NCBI GenBank assembly: GCA_029309925.1
Contig: JARKND010000005.1
Coordinates: 1,674,001 to 1,738,000 of the forward strand
Length of the DNA stretch: 64,000 nt
Reading direction: 5' to 3'
Origin: Fulvivirgaceae bacterium JP3-4
GTDB lineage: Bacteria > Bacteroidota > Bacteroidia > Cytophagales > Cyclobacteriaceae
How positions within the stretch are numbered: position 1 is the first letter of the stretch; every line of letters starts with the position of its first letter. The position numbers and the translations under genes are program-made. The notes under the pieces are model-generated. The model searched no databases and had not been told where the DNA came from. It saw only the letters and a list, made by a program, of their open reading frames with translations. Shown one piece after another: positions 16,999-25,658 of this stretch.

Positions 16999-18294
16999 AT
17001 GAACATGAAAAATCAAAGATTAGTAAATCTGCTGCTGGCAGTGATGCTACTGGCAACCACGGCTTTTGTTTTCACGAGCTGTGACGATGATGAACCACCT
17101 GCGCTTACACTCACTTCGTTAACCGCGAATGATGGCGCAATTGATCTCAATAGTGCTACCAGTGCCACGGGAATTCCCGTTGGATCAACGATCGTTGCCG
17201 AATTTTCAACAGAAGTCGATGAAACTTCGACAAGCGCGATCACGCTGACACGTCAATTTGATGGGGCGACTTATCCTGCAACAATCACAGTAAACGGCAG
17301 AACAGTGACGATCGATCCCAACAACAACTTTAGCACAGGTACATTGTTCATTGTGAACTTTGGCACTGGTCTGAAAAGCAAAGGTGGCAAAACACTCACC
17401 GAAGGGATCGAGCGTAACTTTACAACCGAAGGTACCTTCGCTGTGCCAGGCGCAATTGCGCAGTGGACATTTGAGGACAATGCAAATGATATCGTAGGCA
17501 ACTTCGATCCGGCTGCAAACCAGATCGTAGCTATTACCTACGAAGCTGGAAGAAAGGCCGAGGCAGGAAAAGCTGCAACTTTCAACGGCACATCAAGTAT
17601 CATCGAAGTCTCGAATGCCGATCAATTGATGAACCCTACGGGCAGCTGGACAATCAGCTTCTGGGCGAAGCCGGTTTCAACTGGTCACGTTGATGCTGGC
17701 GGAAATCCTAAAGGTCATTTCGTCATGGGCTTAGGTGCATTCTATGGATTCCAGTTCGAGATCAACAGCGGTTATACCGGTGGTCAGTTCCCACTGAGAT
17801 ATGCGATCACTGGTGATACAAAAACTGTAACAGAAGGTTTTGGCTTTGCTGCGGATGGAAAAGACAAAGACAATGGCGGATGGCAAGGTTGGGAAGAGAG
17901 AATCGACCTAACAGCTTCAGGTGGCCTTCCGGCAATTCTGAAAGATAAGTGGGTGCATGTTGTTTATGCGTTCGACAAGGATACTAAGAAGACAACCCTG
18001 TATTTCAACGGACAGGTAATTCAAATTGCCAATTTCAATCTGTGGCCTGCAGGTGATGACAAAACCAAAGTTACCGGAACAAAATACGGTGGAGCAGCGC
18101 CTGATGTCGTGAACGAACTTGCTTTCGGTTTCATTCAGTCAAGAGCTGGAACGATGTGGGATACGGAACCTTGGGGTGGCTATGACATTGCAACAGCAAA
18201 CCACTTCAGAGGTCAGCTTGATGATGTGATCATCTATCATAAAGTACTGACAACAGCAGAGATTACTTCAATGTATAACTCTGGCAAGCCATAA
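16999..18294 (+). CDS. LamG-domain lipoprotein, candidate surface glycan-binding protein
   Basis: Protein of 431 residues; lipobox Cys28 (VFTSC) followed by an Asp-rich stretch, a common surface-export signal in Bacteroidota. An Ig-like Big_5 domain (about 35-140, with STEVDETSTSAITLTRQFDG) is followed by a LamG/concanavalin-A-like domain (about 145-430: WTFEDNANDIVG, SWTISFWAKPV, VYAFDKDTKKTTLYFNGQ, GQLDDVIIYHKVLTTAEI). It carries no hydrolase motif I can recognise. Its place after susD is typical of surface glycan-binding proteins. A strong hairpin follows at 18327-18354, so expression of the enzymes downstream may be lower. Confidence 0.85.
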   Translation: MNMKNQRLVNLLLAVMLLATTAFVFTSCDDDEPPALTLTSLTANDGAIDLNSATSATGIPVGSTIVAEFSTEVDETSTSAITLTRQFDGATYPATITVNGRTVTIDPNNNFSTGTLFIVNFGTGLKSKGGKTLTEGIERNFTTEGTFAVPGAIAQWTFEDNANDIVGNFDPAANQIVAITYEAGRKAEAGKAATFNGTSSIIEVSNADQLMNPTGSWTISFWAKPVSTGHVDAGGNPKGHFVMGLGAFYGFQFEINSGYTGGQFPLRYAITGDTKTVTEGFGFAADGKDKDNGGWQGWEERIDLTASGGLPAILKDKWVHVVYAFDKDTKKTTLYFNGQVIQIANFNLWPAGDDKTKVTGTKYGGAAPDVVNELAFGFIQSRAGTMWDTEPWGGYDIATANHFRGQLDDVIIYHKVLTTAEITSMYNSGKP

Positions 18295-18326
18295 GAAACA
18301 AGGAAATTTTTGGGTTAGTTTTTATT

Positions 18327-18354
18327 GAAGGTTTCCGGGTAACCGGAAACCTTC
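18327..18354 (+). terminator. Perfect 12-bp hairpin between LamG and GH144 genes
   Basis: Arms 18327-18338 (GAAGGTTTCCGG) and 18343-18354 are perfectly complementary around a GTAA loop. Only a mixed GCTTTCTCT stretch follows, so it may be a leaky terminator or an RNA-stabilising stem that separates the susCD-LamG part of the transcript from the enzyme genes. Confidence 0.6.
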
Positions 18355-18377
18355 GCTTTCTCTATAAGTTGATTGAG

Positions 18378-20366
18378 ATGTTGATAAGAAAATCCTTTTT
18401 GCTGCTCTGCCTTTTTCTCGCAGTATTCGCCCTTAGCTGTGACGATGAAAAAGAGCCGCTGCAGACTCATGGTTTGCAGCTGGAAACTTTAGATGTGGGT
18501 ACTTACCCACTCGATCTGACAAACGCTGCGGAAAACACATCCGCTCCCGTTAATCAGCCTGTACTCGGGCTTTTTAATGTTCCACTCGACAAGGGAACAG
18601 TTCGGACAGCGGTTACCATCACACAAAAATCTACGGGTGTAAATCTTGACTATGCACTTTTCTTCCTTGAAGAAGATAAAAAATTCTCGGCAGTTCCGAA
18701 CCAGCCACTGAAGCCGAAAGAGATCTACGTTCTCGGAATTTCTAATAAGCTCAAAGGGGCAAACGGTGAAACTTTTGGAGGTCATTCGGTTGAATTTACA
18801 ACTGAACCCGGTGTTCTTCAGATTACTGCTCTCAGTATTGGAGGAACCTCGGCATTGAATAACGAAAGAATCACCAATGTTCCGCTTGAAAATGCGCAGA
18901 TCGAAATAACATTCTCGCAGCCTGTTGATCCCGCAGGCGTTACGTCCCAGTCTATTCTTGTAAACGGCAAAGCTGCTACCGTGCCATTGTCGTTGACGTT
19001 GAGTGAGGGAAATACAAAAATCACCGCTACCATCACACAAAAATTGGACGACCTCAGTCGTTTTCAATTGTCGATCAATGATAAGGTCACAGGACTCGAT
19101 GGAGAAACTTTCTCCGCCTATACCAGGCTTTTTTATTCCTCGCAAGACAATTCGCTCGACTTTCCACTGCTCTCAGATGATGCGTTGCTCACCCTGGTGC
19201 AGCAACAAACATTTAGATATTTTTACGACTTCGCACACCCCGCCAGCGGAATGGCACGTGAAAGAAATTCGTCAGGCAACATCGTGACGAGTGGCGGGTC
19301 GGGTTTCGGAATCATGGCGCTTATCGTTGGTGTTGAAAGAGGTTTTATTACCCGTCAGCAGGCGCTGGAGCGGATGGACCGCATTCTGGATTTTCTCGAA
19401 ACAGCTGATCGCTTTCACGGAGTGTGGCCGCACTGGCTCAATGGTGACACGGGAAAGGTAATCCCGTTTAGCACAAAAGATAATGGTGGCGATCTGGTTG
19501 AAACATCTTTCCTGGTGCAAGGACTTCTTACCTTCAGACAATACCTTAATAATGCGGATGCAAATGAAGTTACATTGATCAACCGTATCAATGCGCTGTG
19601 GCAGGCCGTTGAGTGGGATTGGTATCGCAAAAACAATGAAAACGTTTTGTACTGGCACTGGTCTCCGAACTACAACTGGGAAATGAATTTTCCGATGTAC
19701 GGCTACTTTGAGCAGCAGATCACCTACTTCCTCGCTGCAGCATCTCCGACACACAGCATTCCAAAGGTTGTGTACACCAACGGCTACGGAAGAAACGGTG
19801 CCATCGTAAAAAACAATACACACTACGGTATCAAGCTTCCGCTGGAAAATCCTGCGCCATTGTTCTGGGTTCACTATTCATACCTGGGGTTGGATCCGCA
19901 CTTCTCTGATGATTATGCAAACTACTGGGAACAAAATGTCAATGCGAGTCTGATCAATCATGCATACTGTGTTGCCAATCCAAAAAAATATGTGGGGTAT
20001 AGTGATGAATGCTGGGGATTAACATCAAGTGACAATCAAAACGGCTATAGTGCACATTCGCCAGGAAATGATCTTGGTGTGATTACTCCCACTGCTGCGC
20101 TGTCATCATTCCCGTACACTCCGGAACAGTCGATGAAGGCATTGAAATTTTTCTACTATAAAATCGGTGACAGACTTTGGGGACAATACGGATTTTATGA
20201 CGCCTTTAATCTGACCGAAGGGTGGACTGCTAATTCCTACCTGGCAATTGATCAGGGCCCAATCATCGTCATGATTGAAAATTATCGGACCGGAAAACTT
20301 TGGGATCTTTTCATGAGTGCACCTGAAGTTCAGCAAGGCATTTCGACACTTTCATTTAATTATTAA
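18378..20366 (+). CDS. GH144-like (glycoamylase-like fold) lipoprotein with Ig-like N-terminal domains
   Basis: Protein of 662 residues from the ATG at 18378, which begins a compact lipoprotein signal (Cys21 in FALSC); a TTG at 18369 would add three residues. Two Big_5/Ig-like domains (about 30-250) precede an (alpha/alpha)6-barrel glycoamylase-like domain (about 265-660). Characteristic motifs: VTSGGSGFGIMALIVGVERG, ETADRFHGVWPHW, GGDLVETSFLVQGLL, ITPTAALSSFPYTP, and AIDQGPIIVMIENYRTGKLW. Characterised relatives (GH144) are endo-beta-1,2-glucanases. With the next gene it forms a paralogous pair. Surface lipoprotein location fits initial cutting of glucan outside the cell. Confidence 0.88.
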   Translation: MLIRKSFLLLCLFLAVFALSCDDEKEPLQTHGLQLETLDVGTYPLDLTNAAENTSAPVNQPVLGLFNVPLDKGTVRTAVTITQKSTGVNLDYALFFLEEDKKFSAVPNQPLKPKEIYVLGISNKLKGANGETFGGHSVEFTTEPGVLQITALSIGGTSALNNERITNVPLENAQIEITFSQPVDPAGVTSQSILVNGKAATVPLSLTLSEGNTKITATITQKLDDLSRFQLSINDKVTGLDGETFSAYTRLFYSSQDNSLDFPLLSDDALLTLVQQQTFRYFYDFAHPASGMARERNSSGNIVTSGGSGFGIMALIVGVERGFITRQQALERMDRILDFLETADRFHGVWPHWLNGDTGKVIPFSTKDNGGDLVETSFLVQGLLTFRQYLNNADANEVTLINRINALWQAVEWDWYRKNNENVLYWHWSPNYNWEMNFPMYGYFEQQITYFLAAASPTHSIPKVVYTNGYGRNGAIVKNNTHYGIKLPLENPAPLFWVHYSYLGLDPHFSDDYANYWEQNVNASLINHAYCVANPKKYVGYSDECWGLTSSDNQNGYSAHSPGNDLGVITPTAALSSFPYTPEQSMKALKFFYYKIGDRLWGQYGFYDAFNLTEGWTANSYLAIDQGPIIVMIENYRTGKLWDLFMSAPEVQQGISTLSFNY

Positions 20367-20384
20367 AATCTAACTAAAGACATT

Positions 20385-21767
20385 ATGCATCATTCGCATC
20401 TCAAGGAAAGTAAATTGATTCCGGTGCTCATTTTGTCGCTGCTGCTCAGCATTATTCTCCTTAGCTGTACTCCGCAGCAGAATGCTACAGACACGGCAGG
20501 AACTACAACGCAAAAAATTTCTGATGATTCATTGCTTACCTTGACCCAATACAAAACATTTCAGTATTTCTGGGATGGCGCTGAACCGACATCCGGTGCG
20601 GCAAGAGAGCGGTACCATTCAGACAACGTCTATCCTGAAAATGACAAGAATATTGTTACCTCAGGTGGAACAGGTTTCGGTGTGATGGCAATTCTTGTAG
20701 GCATCGACCGGAAATTTGTTACGCGTGAGCAAGGCGTTGAAAGACTGACAAAAATTGTAAACTGGCTCGAAACAGCTGACCGTTTTCATGGTGTCTGGCC
20801 GCACTGGTGGAATGGCGAGACCGGTAAGGTGAAGCCATTCAGCAAGAATGATGATGGTGGAGACCTGGTTGAAACTTCATTCCTCTTGCAGGGATTGATC
20901 TGTGTCCGTGAATATTTCAAGAACGGAAATGAACAGGAAAAAGCTTTGGCTGCAAAGATCGATAAACTGTGGCGCGAAGTTGAATTCGACTGGCATCGCA
21001 GGAATGGGAAGAATGTATTGTACTGGCACTGGTCACCGAATAACCAGTGGGCGATGAACTTTGCTGTCGAAGGTTACAACGAGTGTCTCATTATGTATGT
21101 GCTCGCGGCTGCCTCGCCAACGCATGGTGTACCCGCAGAGGTGTATCACGAAGGCTGGGCACGCAGGGGTGGTATCAAGAATGATCCGAATCATCGGCAG
21201 TACGGGCTTCATCTCGACCTGAAACACAATGGTGCACAGCAGTATGGCGGCCCGCTTTTCTGGTCGCACTATTCATTCCTGGGTCTAGATCCGCGCAAGC
21301 TTAAAGATCAATACGCAGATTACTGGACGCACAACCGCAATCACACGCTCATCAACAGACAATACTGTCTCGAAAATCCGAAGAAGTATAAAGGCTATGG
21401 TGAAAACAACTGGGGCCTGACAGCAAGCTACTCGGTGAAATTTTATGCCGCCCACAGTCCTGCAGAAGATCATGGCGTTATTACGCCAACCGCTGCCTTA
21501 TCATCTTTTCCATATACACCTGACGAATCGATGAAAGTGCTGCGTCATATCTATGAAGATCTTGGCGATAAGGTTTGGGGAGAATTCGGCCCTTATGATG
21601 CCTACAGCGAACATCACAACTGGTTTACGCAACGCTACCTCGCCATCGATCAGGGGCCAATTCCTGTGATGATTGAGAATCATCGCACCGGCCTGCTGTG
21701 GAATTTATTTATGTCGGCACCGGAAGTTCAGGCCGGACTTGATAAATTAGGTTTCCAATACAAGTAA
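20385..21767 (+). CDS. GH144-like (glycoamylase-like fold) lipoprotein, short form
   Basis: Protein of 460 residues; lipobox Cys28 (ILLSC). It lacks the Ig-like domains of its upstream paralogue and is nearly all catalytic barrel (about 45-458), with the same landmarks: VTSGGTGFGVMAILVGIDRK, ETADRFHGVWPHW, GGDLVETSFLLQGLI, VITPTAALSSFPYTP, AIDQGPIPVMIENHRTG. Close to the length of characterised GH144 endo-beta-1,2-glucanases. It starts 18 bases after the previous stop and ends 21 bases before the GH3 gene. Having two paralogues may separate surface and periplasmic cleavage or chain-length preference; that is inference. Confidence 0.88.
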   Translation: MHHSHLKESKLIPVLILSLLLSIILLSCTPQQNATDTAGTTTQKISDDSLLTLTQYKTFQYFWDGAEPTSGAARERYHSDNVYPENDKNIVTSGGTGFGVMAILVGIDRKFVTREQGVERLTKIVNWLETADRFHGVWPHWWNGETGKVKPFSKNDDGGDLVETSFLLQGLICVREYFKNGNEQEKALAAKIDKLWREVEFDWHRRNGKNVLYWHWSPNNQWAMNFAVEGYNECLIMYVLAAASPTHGVPAEVYHEGWARRGGIKNDPNHRQYGLHLDLKHNGAQQYGGPLFWSHYSFLGLDPRKLKDQYADYWTHNRNHTLINRQYCLENPKKYKGYGENNWGLTASYSVKFYAAHSPAEDHGVITPTAALSSFPYTPDESMKVLRHIYEDLGDKVWGEFGPYDAYSEHHNWFTQRYLAIDQGPIPVMIENHRTGLLWNLFMSAPEVQAGLDKLGFQYK

Positions 21768-21788
21768 CGTCACTCAAAACAACCTGAC

Positions 21789-24086
21789 ATGAAAAAGATA
21801 TTGATTCTTCTCGCAGCTGTCGCGATCAGTCTTCAACTTTTGGGACAGGAACGCAAAATTACCAGCACGATGAATAATGATGCTCAGATGAAAAAATTCA
21901 TCGATGAGCTCATGGGTAAAATGACCACAGAAGAAAAAATTGGTCAGCTCAATCTTGTATCAGTTGGTTTTGATGTTACAGGTCCGATTGTCAGCCAGAA
22001 TGTAGAGGAAAAGATTGCAAAGGGGAATGTCGGTGGAGTGTTCAATACATTCACACCGATTGCCGTTCGCAAGTTGCAGGAGATGGCTATATCAAAAACA
22101 CGTCTTAAGATTCCGCTGTTGTTTGGCTACGATGTCATTCACGGTCATCGCACCATCTTCCCGATTCCGCTGGGCATTGCTGCAAGCTGGGACTTAGCCG
22201 CTATCGAAAAAAGTGCGCGCGTGGCAGGGGACGAGGCAAGTGCCGATGGACTCAACTGGGTGTTCTCACCAATGGTCGACATCGCACGCGATCCGCGGTG
22301 GGGAAGAATTGCCGAAGGTGCCGGTGAGGACACATACCTTGGTTCACGCATTGCCCAAGCAATGGTCAGAGGGTACCAGGGAAACGGAATCGGTCAGAAT
22401 AATACGGTGCTTGCATGCGTGAAACATTTCGCATTGTATGGTGGAGCATTGGCCGGCCGCGACTATAATCCGGTTGAGTTGAGTGACCGCACGATGTTCC
22501 AGGAATATCTTCCGCCATATAAGGCTGCAATTGATGCAGGGGCATCAACAGTAATGACATCGTTCAATGATATTAATGGAGTGCCTGCGGCTGTCAATGA
22601 GTGGCTTATCGATGATCTGCTTCGGAAGCAATGGGGATTCACCGGTATGGTGGTAACTGACTACACCGCATTGAACGAACTCGTTGCGCACGGTGTAGCC
22701 GCTGATGAAGCTGACGCTGCAGCCCAGGCGTTGAAAGCCGGCAATGACATGGACATGGTAGGAGAAGTTTTCCTGAATAATCTGAATCAGCACATCAAGT
22801 CAGGAAAGGCATCGATGGAAGATCTGAACGCAGCCTGCCGCAGGATACTCGAGGCGAAATATAAGCTTGGCCTCTTTCAGGATCCGTATCGATACGTGAG
22901 TGATGATCGCGCGAAGCAGGTTCTGTTCAGCAAAGCCAACCGCGATGTCGCCCGTGATGTTGCAAGAAAGAGCATCGTGCTGCTGAAGAATGCAAACAAC
23001 ACGCTGCCACTGAAAACAAGTGGCGCGATTGCGCTTATCGGACCACTCGCCAAAAACCAGCGCGACATGATTGGTAACTGGAGCGGTGCCGGAGACTGGC
23101 AACAGGCCGTGAGTGTGGAGCAGGGAATCAGAAATGCGCAAAAGGGAGTGACAATCAATTACGCAAAGGGAGCCAATATCACCGATGACAAAGTTTTGAT
23201 CCAACGTTTGAATGCGCACGGTGGAAACCTTGAGATCGATACCCGTTCAGCCGAGGACATGATTGCCGAAGCCGTGGAGGTGGCAAAGCGCTCCGATGTG
23301 ATCGTGGCGTGTGTGGGTGAGTCGCAGGGAATGACAGGAGAGGCGGCAAGCCGCGCTGATATCGGACTTCCGGGAAGGCAACTCGATTTGCTGAAAGCTT
23401 TGAAAGCTACAGGTAAGCCGTTGGTTGTTGTGCTGATGAATGGTCGTCCATTAACGCTTCCATGGGAAGATCAGAATGCCGATGCCATTGTCGAAACCTG
23501 GTTCAGTGGTAGCGAAGCGGGAAACGCAATTGCAGATATTCTTTTTGGCTCATACAATCCTTCCGGAAAACTTCCGTCAACATTCCCGCAGCACCTCGGG
23601 CAGGTTCCCCTCTTTTACAACCACAAGACTACTGGCAGGCCATACGGTGGCGACATGCTTGATAAATACAAATCCCGTTATCTCGATGTGAGCAACGAAC
23701 CGCTGTATCCATTCGGATTTGGTTTGAGCTACACAACGTTTACGTATGCCGAGGTGGGACTCAGCGCAACCGAGATCAGCGCAACTGATAAGCTTACCGT
23801 AAAATGCCGTGTGACAAATTCCGGTTCGCGCGCTGGCGAGGAAGTAGTTCAGCTTTACGTGCGGGATCTTGTAGGAAGTGTGACAAGGCCCGTCAAAGAA
23901 TTGAAGGGTTTTCAAAAGATCATGCTCCAGCCAGGTGAGTCAAAAGAGGTGACATTCGTATTAACAAATAACGATCTCGCATTTTACAGAAGGGACATGA
24001 CCTTCGGCACCGAGCCTGGAAAATTCCATGTCTTTGTTGGCGGCAATTCACGTGATGTGAAGCGCGCAGAGTTTACACTGAAATAA
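21789..24086 (+). CDS. bglX: Glycoside hydrolase family 3 beta-glucosidase
   Basis: Protein of 765 residues with a signal peptide (cleavage near LLGQ). Full GH3 architecture: TIM-barrel domain (about 35-380), with KIGQLNLVS early, DPRWGRIAEGAGEDTYLGS and VKHFALYGG in the middle, and the nucleophile Asp291 in MVVTDYTAL; alpha/beta sandwich domain (about 400-610); fibronectin III-like C-terminal domain (about 660-765). Likely periplasmic and releases glucose from short beta-glucans. In this locus sophorose and other beta-1,2-oligomers are the expected substrates. Last gene of the locus; a dispersed inverted repeat follows. Confidence 0.93.
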   Translation: MKKILILLAAVAISLQLLGQERKITSTMNNDAQMKKFIDELMGKMTTEEKIGQLNLVSVGFDVTGPIVSQNVEEKIAKGNVGGVFNTFTPIAVRKLQEMAISKTRLKIPLLFGYDVIHGHRTIFPIPLGIAASWDLAAIEKSARVAGDEASADGLNWVFSPMVDIARDPRWGRIAEGAGEDTYLGSRIAQAMVRGYQGNGIGQNNTVLACVKHFALYGGALAGRDYNPVELSDRTMFQEYLPPYKAAIDAGASTVMTSFNDINGVPAAVNEWLIDDLLRKQWGFTGMVVTDYTALNELVAHGVAADEADAAAQALKAGNDMDMVGEVFLNNLNQHIKSGKASMEDLNAACRRILEAKYKLGLFQDPYRYVSDDRAKQVLFSKANRDVARDVARKSIVLLKNANNTLPLKTSGAIALIGPLAKNQRDMIGNWSGAGDWQQAVSVEQGIRNAQKGVTINYAKGANITDDKVLIQRLNAHGGNLEIDTRSAEDMIAEAVEVAKRSDVIVACVGESQGMTGEAASRADIGLPGRQLDLLKALKATGKPLVVVLMNGRPLTLPWEDQNADAIVETWFSGSEAGNAIADILFGSYNPSGKLPSTFPQHLGQVPLFYNHKTTGRPYGGDMLDKYKSRYLDVSNEPLYPFGFGLSYTTFTYAEVGLSATEISATDKLTVKCRVTNSGSRAGEEVVQLYVRDLVGSVTRPVKELKGFQKIMLQPGESKEVTFVLTNNDLAFYRRDMTFGTEPGKFHVFVGGNSRDVKRAEFTLK

Positions 24087-24088
24087 TT

Positions 24089-24185
24089 CTTAGCCACCAA
24101 GGCGCGAAGCACACCAAGGTGCACCAAGAAAGTAGTGGCAAATTCTTCGTGCATCTTGGTGTTCTTAGTGTCTTTGTGGCAACGG
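24089..24185. repeat. Dispersed inverted repeat (TTAGCCACCAAGG family)
   Basis: The left half TTAGCCACCAAGGCGCGAAG... and the reverse complement of the right half (...CTTAGTGTCTTTGTGGCAA) are close to the same sequence, so the element can fold on itself. The sequence type (TTAGCCACnAAGGCAC, CACCAAG) recurs around 30592-30680 and 31357-31385. It lies between convergent genes and may act as a bidirectional terminator as well as a repeat. Confidence 0.65.
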
Positions 24186-24193
24186 AATTTAAT

Positions 24194-24481
24194 TCACTTG
24201 AGCAACTCTTGACAAATATTATCCCACTCTTCCCCGAGGTTAACCGAAGGCATTTTTCTCCCAGCCCTCGCGTACCAATAGGCGGCATTTCCTTCATCAC
24301 CTTCCTTGCGATGAAGGTAAGCATGTATCCATGATCCTTCTTTTGAATGGATGTCCTGTGCAATATTGTGTGATGCTTCCCAGTCACCCTTCCCTTCATA
24401 CCACATTGCCTCCAGCACCTTCGATATGCCTTGCGGTGGTTGAGCTGAATTGAGAGAAGCTTTAAATTCCTGTAACGTCAT
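24194..24481 (-). CDS. Small conserved hypothetical protein
   Basis: Protein of 95 residues, acidic, without signal or membrane segment. The sequence MTLQEFKASLNSAQPPQGIS, followed by LEAMWYEGKGDWEASHNIAQ, SWIHAYLHRKEGD and AAYWYARAGRKMP, looks like a helical repeat protein similar to a short Sel1/TPR fold; similar small proteins are widespread as hypotheticals. No function can be given. It stands alone on the minus strand, convergent with the GH3 gene. Confidence 0.7.
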   Translation of the reverse strand: MTLQEFKASLNSAQPPQGISKVLEAMWYEGKGDWEASHNIAQDIHSKEGSWIHAYLHRKEGDEGNAAYWYARAGRKMPSVNLGEEWDNICQELLK

Positions 24482-24637
24482 ATTTACAAATTAGAAAAAC
24501 TTTGAGTTATCGCTGCGTCTGACCTCATAGAGATGCGAAAAACATCGCGATCCTCCCTTTAGGCTGATTTGCGTCCGCAACCGTTGGAAATCCCCGGAAT
24601 TTTCACAATATTAGTCACCGTACCTAACCATATTCCT

Positions 24638-25099
24638 ATGAGCTTTTTTAATAATCCAAATCGCATTCCGGAGAGTTATGGAGTTAGAATCGGCATCGGC
24701 CTCATTGTTTATTTTGTCGTCATGCATCTGGTGGGGCTTTCGCACCATGTTGAACTTCGCTTGTTGAATCTTCTTATCCTCATTACAGGCGTGTATCTCG
24801 CGCTGAAGAAATTTAAAGAAACGCATGGTTCACACCTCAACTACTTCCGCGCTTTGATTACCGGAGTTTCTACGGCAGCGATCGGTTCCGTTATTTTCGC
24901 AGTTTTCCTCTGGGCATATATGACGTTCGATGCTTCGCTTATGCAATCCATTAAAGAGAATGAACCGATGGGACGATATATTAACCCGTACATGGGTGCT
25001 TTTATCGTTGCGCTGGAAGGTTTGTTTTCGGGGCTCCTCGTTACTTTCATTCTGATCAACTGGGTTCAAACTGATGAAGTGAACGAGCCGCAGGGATAA
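24638..25099 (+). CDS. DUF4199 family membrane protein (copy 1)
   Basis: Protein of 153 residues from the ATG at 24638 (MSFFNNPNRIPESYG); the open frame reaches back to 24569, but the extra N-terminus is not family-like. Four hydrophobic segments (about residues 22-42, 45-62, 76-100, 122-145) mark it as an integral inner-membrane protein. The SYGVRIGIGLIVYF start and the GRYINPYMGAFIVALEGLFSGL end match DUF4199. Function unknown. A diverged second copy lies directly downstream, separated by a terminator-like hairpin. Confidence 0.8.
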   Translation: MSFFNNPNRIPESYGVRIGIGLIVYFVVMHLVGLSHHVELRLLNLLILITGVYLALKKFKETHGSHLNYFRALITGVSTAAIGSVIFAVFLWAYMTFDASLMQSIKENEPMGRYINPYMGAFIVALEGLFSGLLVTFILINWVQTDEVNEPQG

Positions 25100-25127
25100 A
25101 TTTAATTTGCCTTCGAATTCCATTTTA

Positions 25128-25163
25128 ATGCCGTTTCATGATCTGGAACGGCATACTTTTTTT
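25128..25163 (+). terminator. Intrinsic terminator between the two DUF4199 genes
   Basis: Perfect 8-bp stem ATGCCGTT (25128-25135) / AACGGCAT (25147-25154) with an 11-base loop, followed by AC and seven T. It should end the first DUF4199 transcript, so the second copy needs its own promoter or read-through. Confidence 0.72.
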
Positions 25164-25181
25164 GAATCCATCTGAAATTTG

Positions 25182-25658
25182 ATGGCTATGATAAAGAAAT
25201 GGAATCTATTTAACCGGCCGGACCGCATTCCTGAAATTTATGGAACACTGATCACACTTGGCCTCATCGTATATTTTTTCCTGATGTATGCTCTTGGCGT
25301 GGTGCATATCATTGAATTGAGGCTTCTCAATCTCGTGATCATGCTCGCAGGTATCTATGGTGCCATGAAGCAATACAAGCGTACACACAACGGTCATCTG
25401 AATTACTTCCGTGGACTGAGTACCGGTGTTGCAACGGCCGTGATAGGCGCATCAACGTTTGCAGTATTTCTGCTTTTATACCTGAAAGTCGATGCGAACC
25501 TCATGCAATCGATCATCGAAAACGAACCAATGGGACGTTACCTCAATGAGTATGTTGCAGCTGCAGTTGTGACCCTTGAAGGTGTATTTTCAGGTTTTAC
25601 AATGACCTACTTGTTGCTCAACTATGTTGAAACAGACAAAGCAACAGAGGCTACTTAG
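25182..25658 (+). CDS. DUF4199 family membrane protein (copy 2)
   Basis: Protein of 158 residues from the ATG at 25182 (a second ATG at 25188 is also possible). Its sequence parallels copy 1 along the whole length: NRPDRIPEIYGTLITLGLIVYFFLMYALG, IELRLLNLVIMLAGIYGAMKQ, GHLNYFRGLSTGVATAVIG and QSIIENEPMGRYLNEY line up with the same blocks upstream. Four membrane segments. A tandem duplication followed by divergence is the simplest reading. Its 3' end overlaps the convergent nitrilase gene by 8 bases. Confidence 0.8.
   Translation: MAMIKKWNLFNRPDRIPEIYGTLITLGLIVYFFLMYALGVVHIIELRLLNLVIMLAGIYGAMKQYKRTHNGHLNYFRGLSTGVATAVIGASTFAVFLLLYLKVDANLMQSIIENEPMGRYLNEYVAAAVVTLEGVFSGFTMTYLLLNYVETDKATEAT

Noticed and set aside
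18489-19145. A 218-codon frame opposite the first GH144-like gene
   Set aside because: Antisense shadow of the Ig-like region; no supporting motif or start signal.
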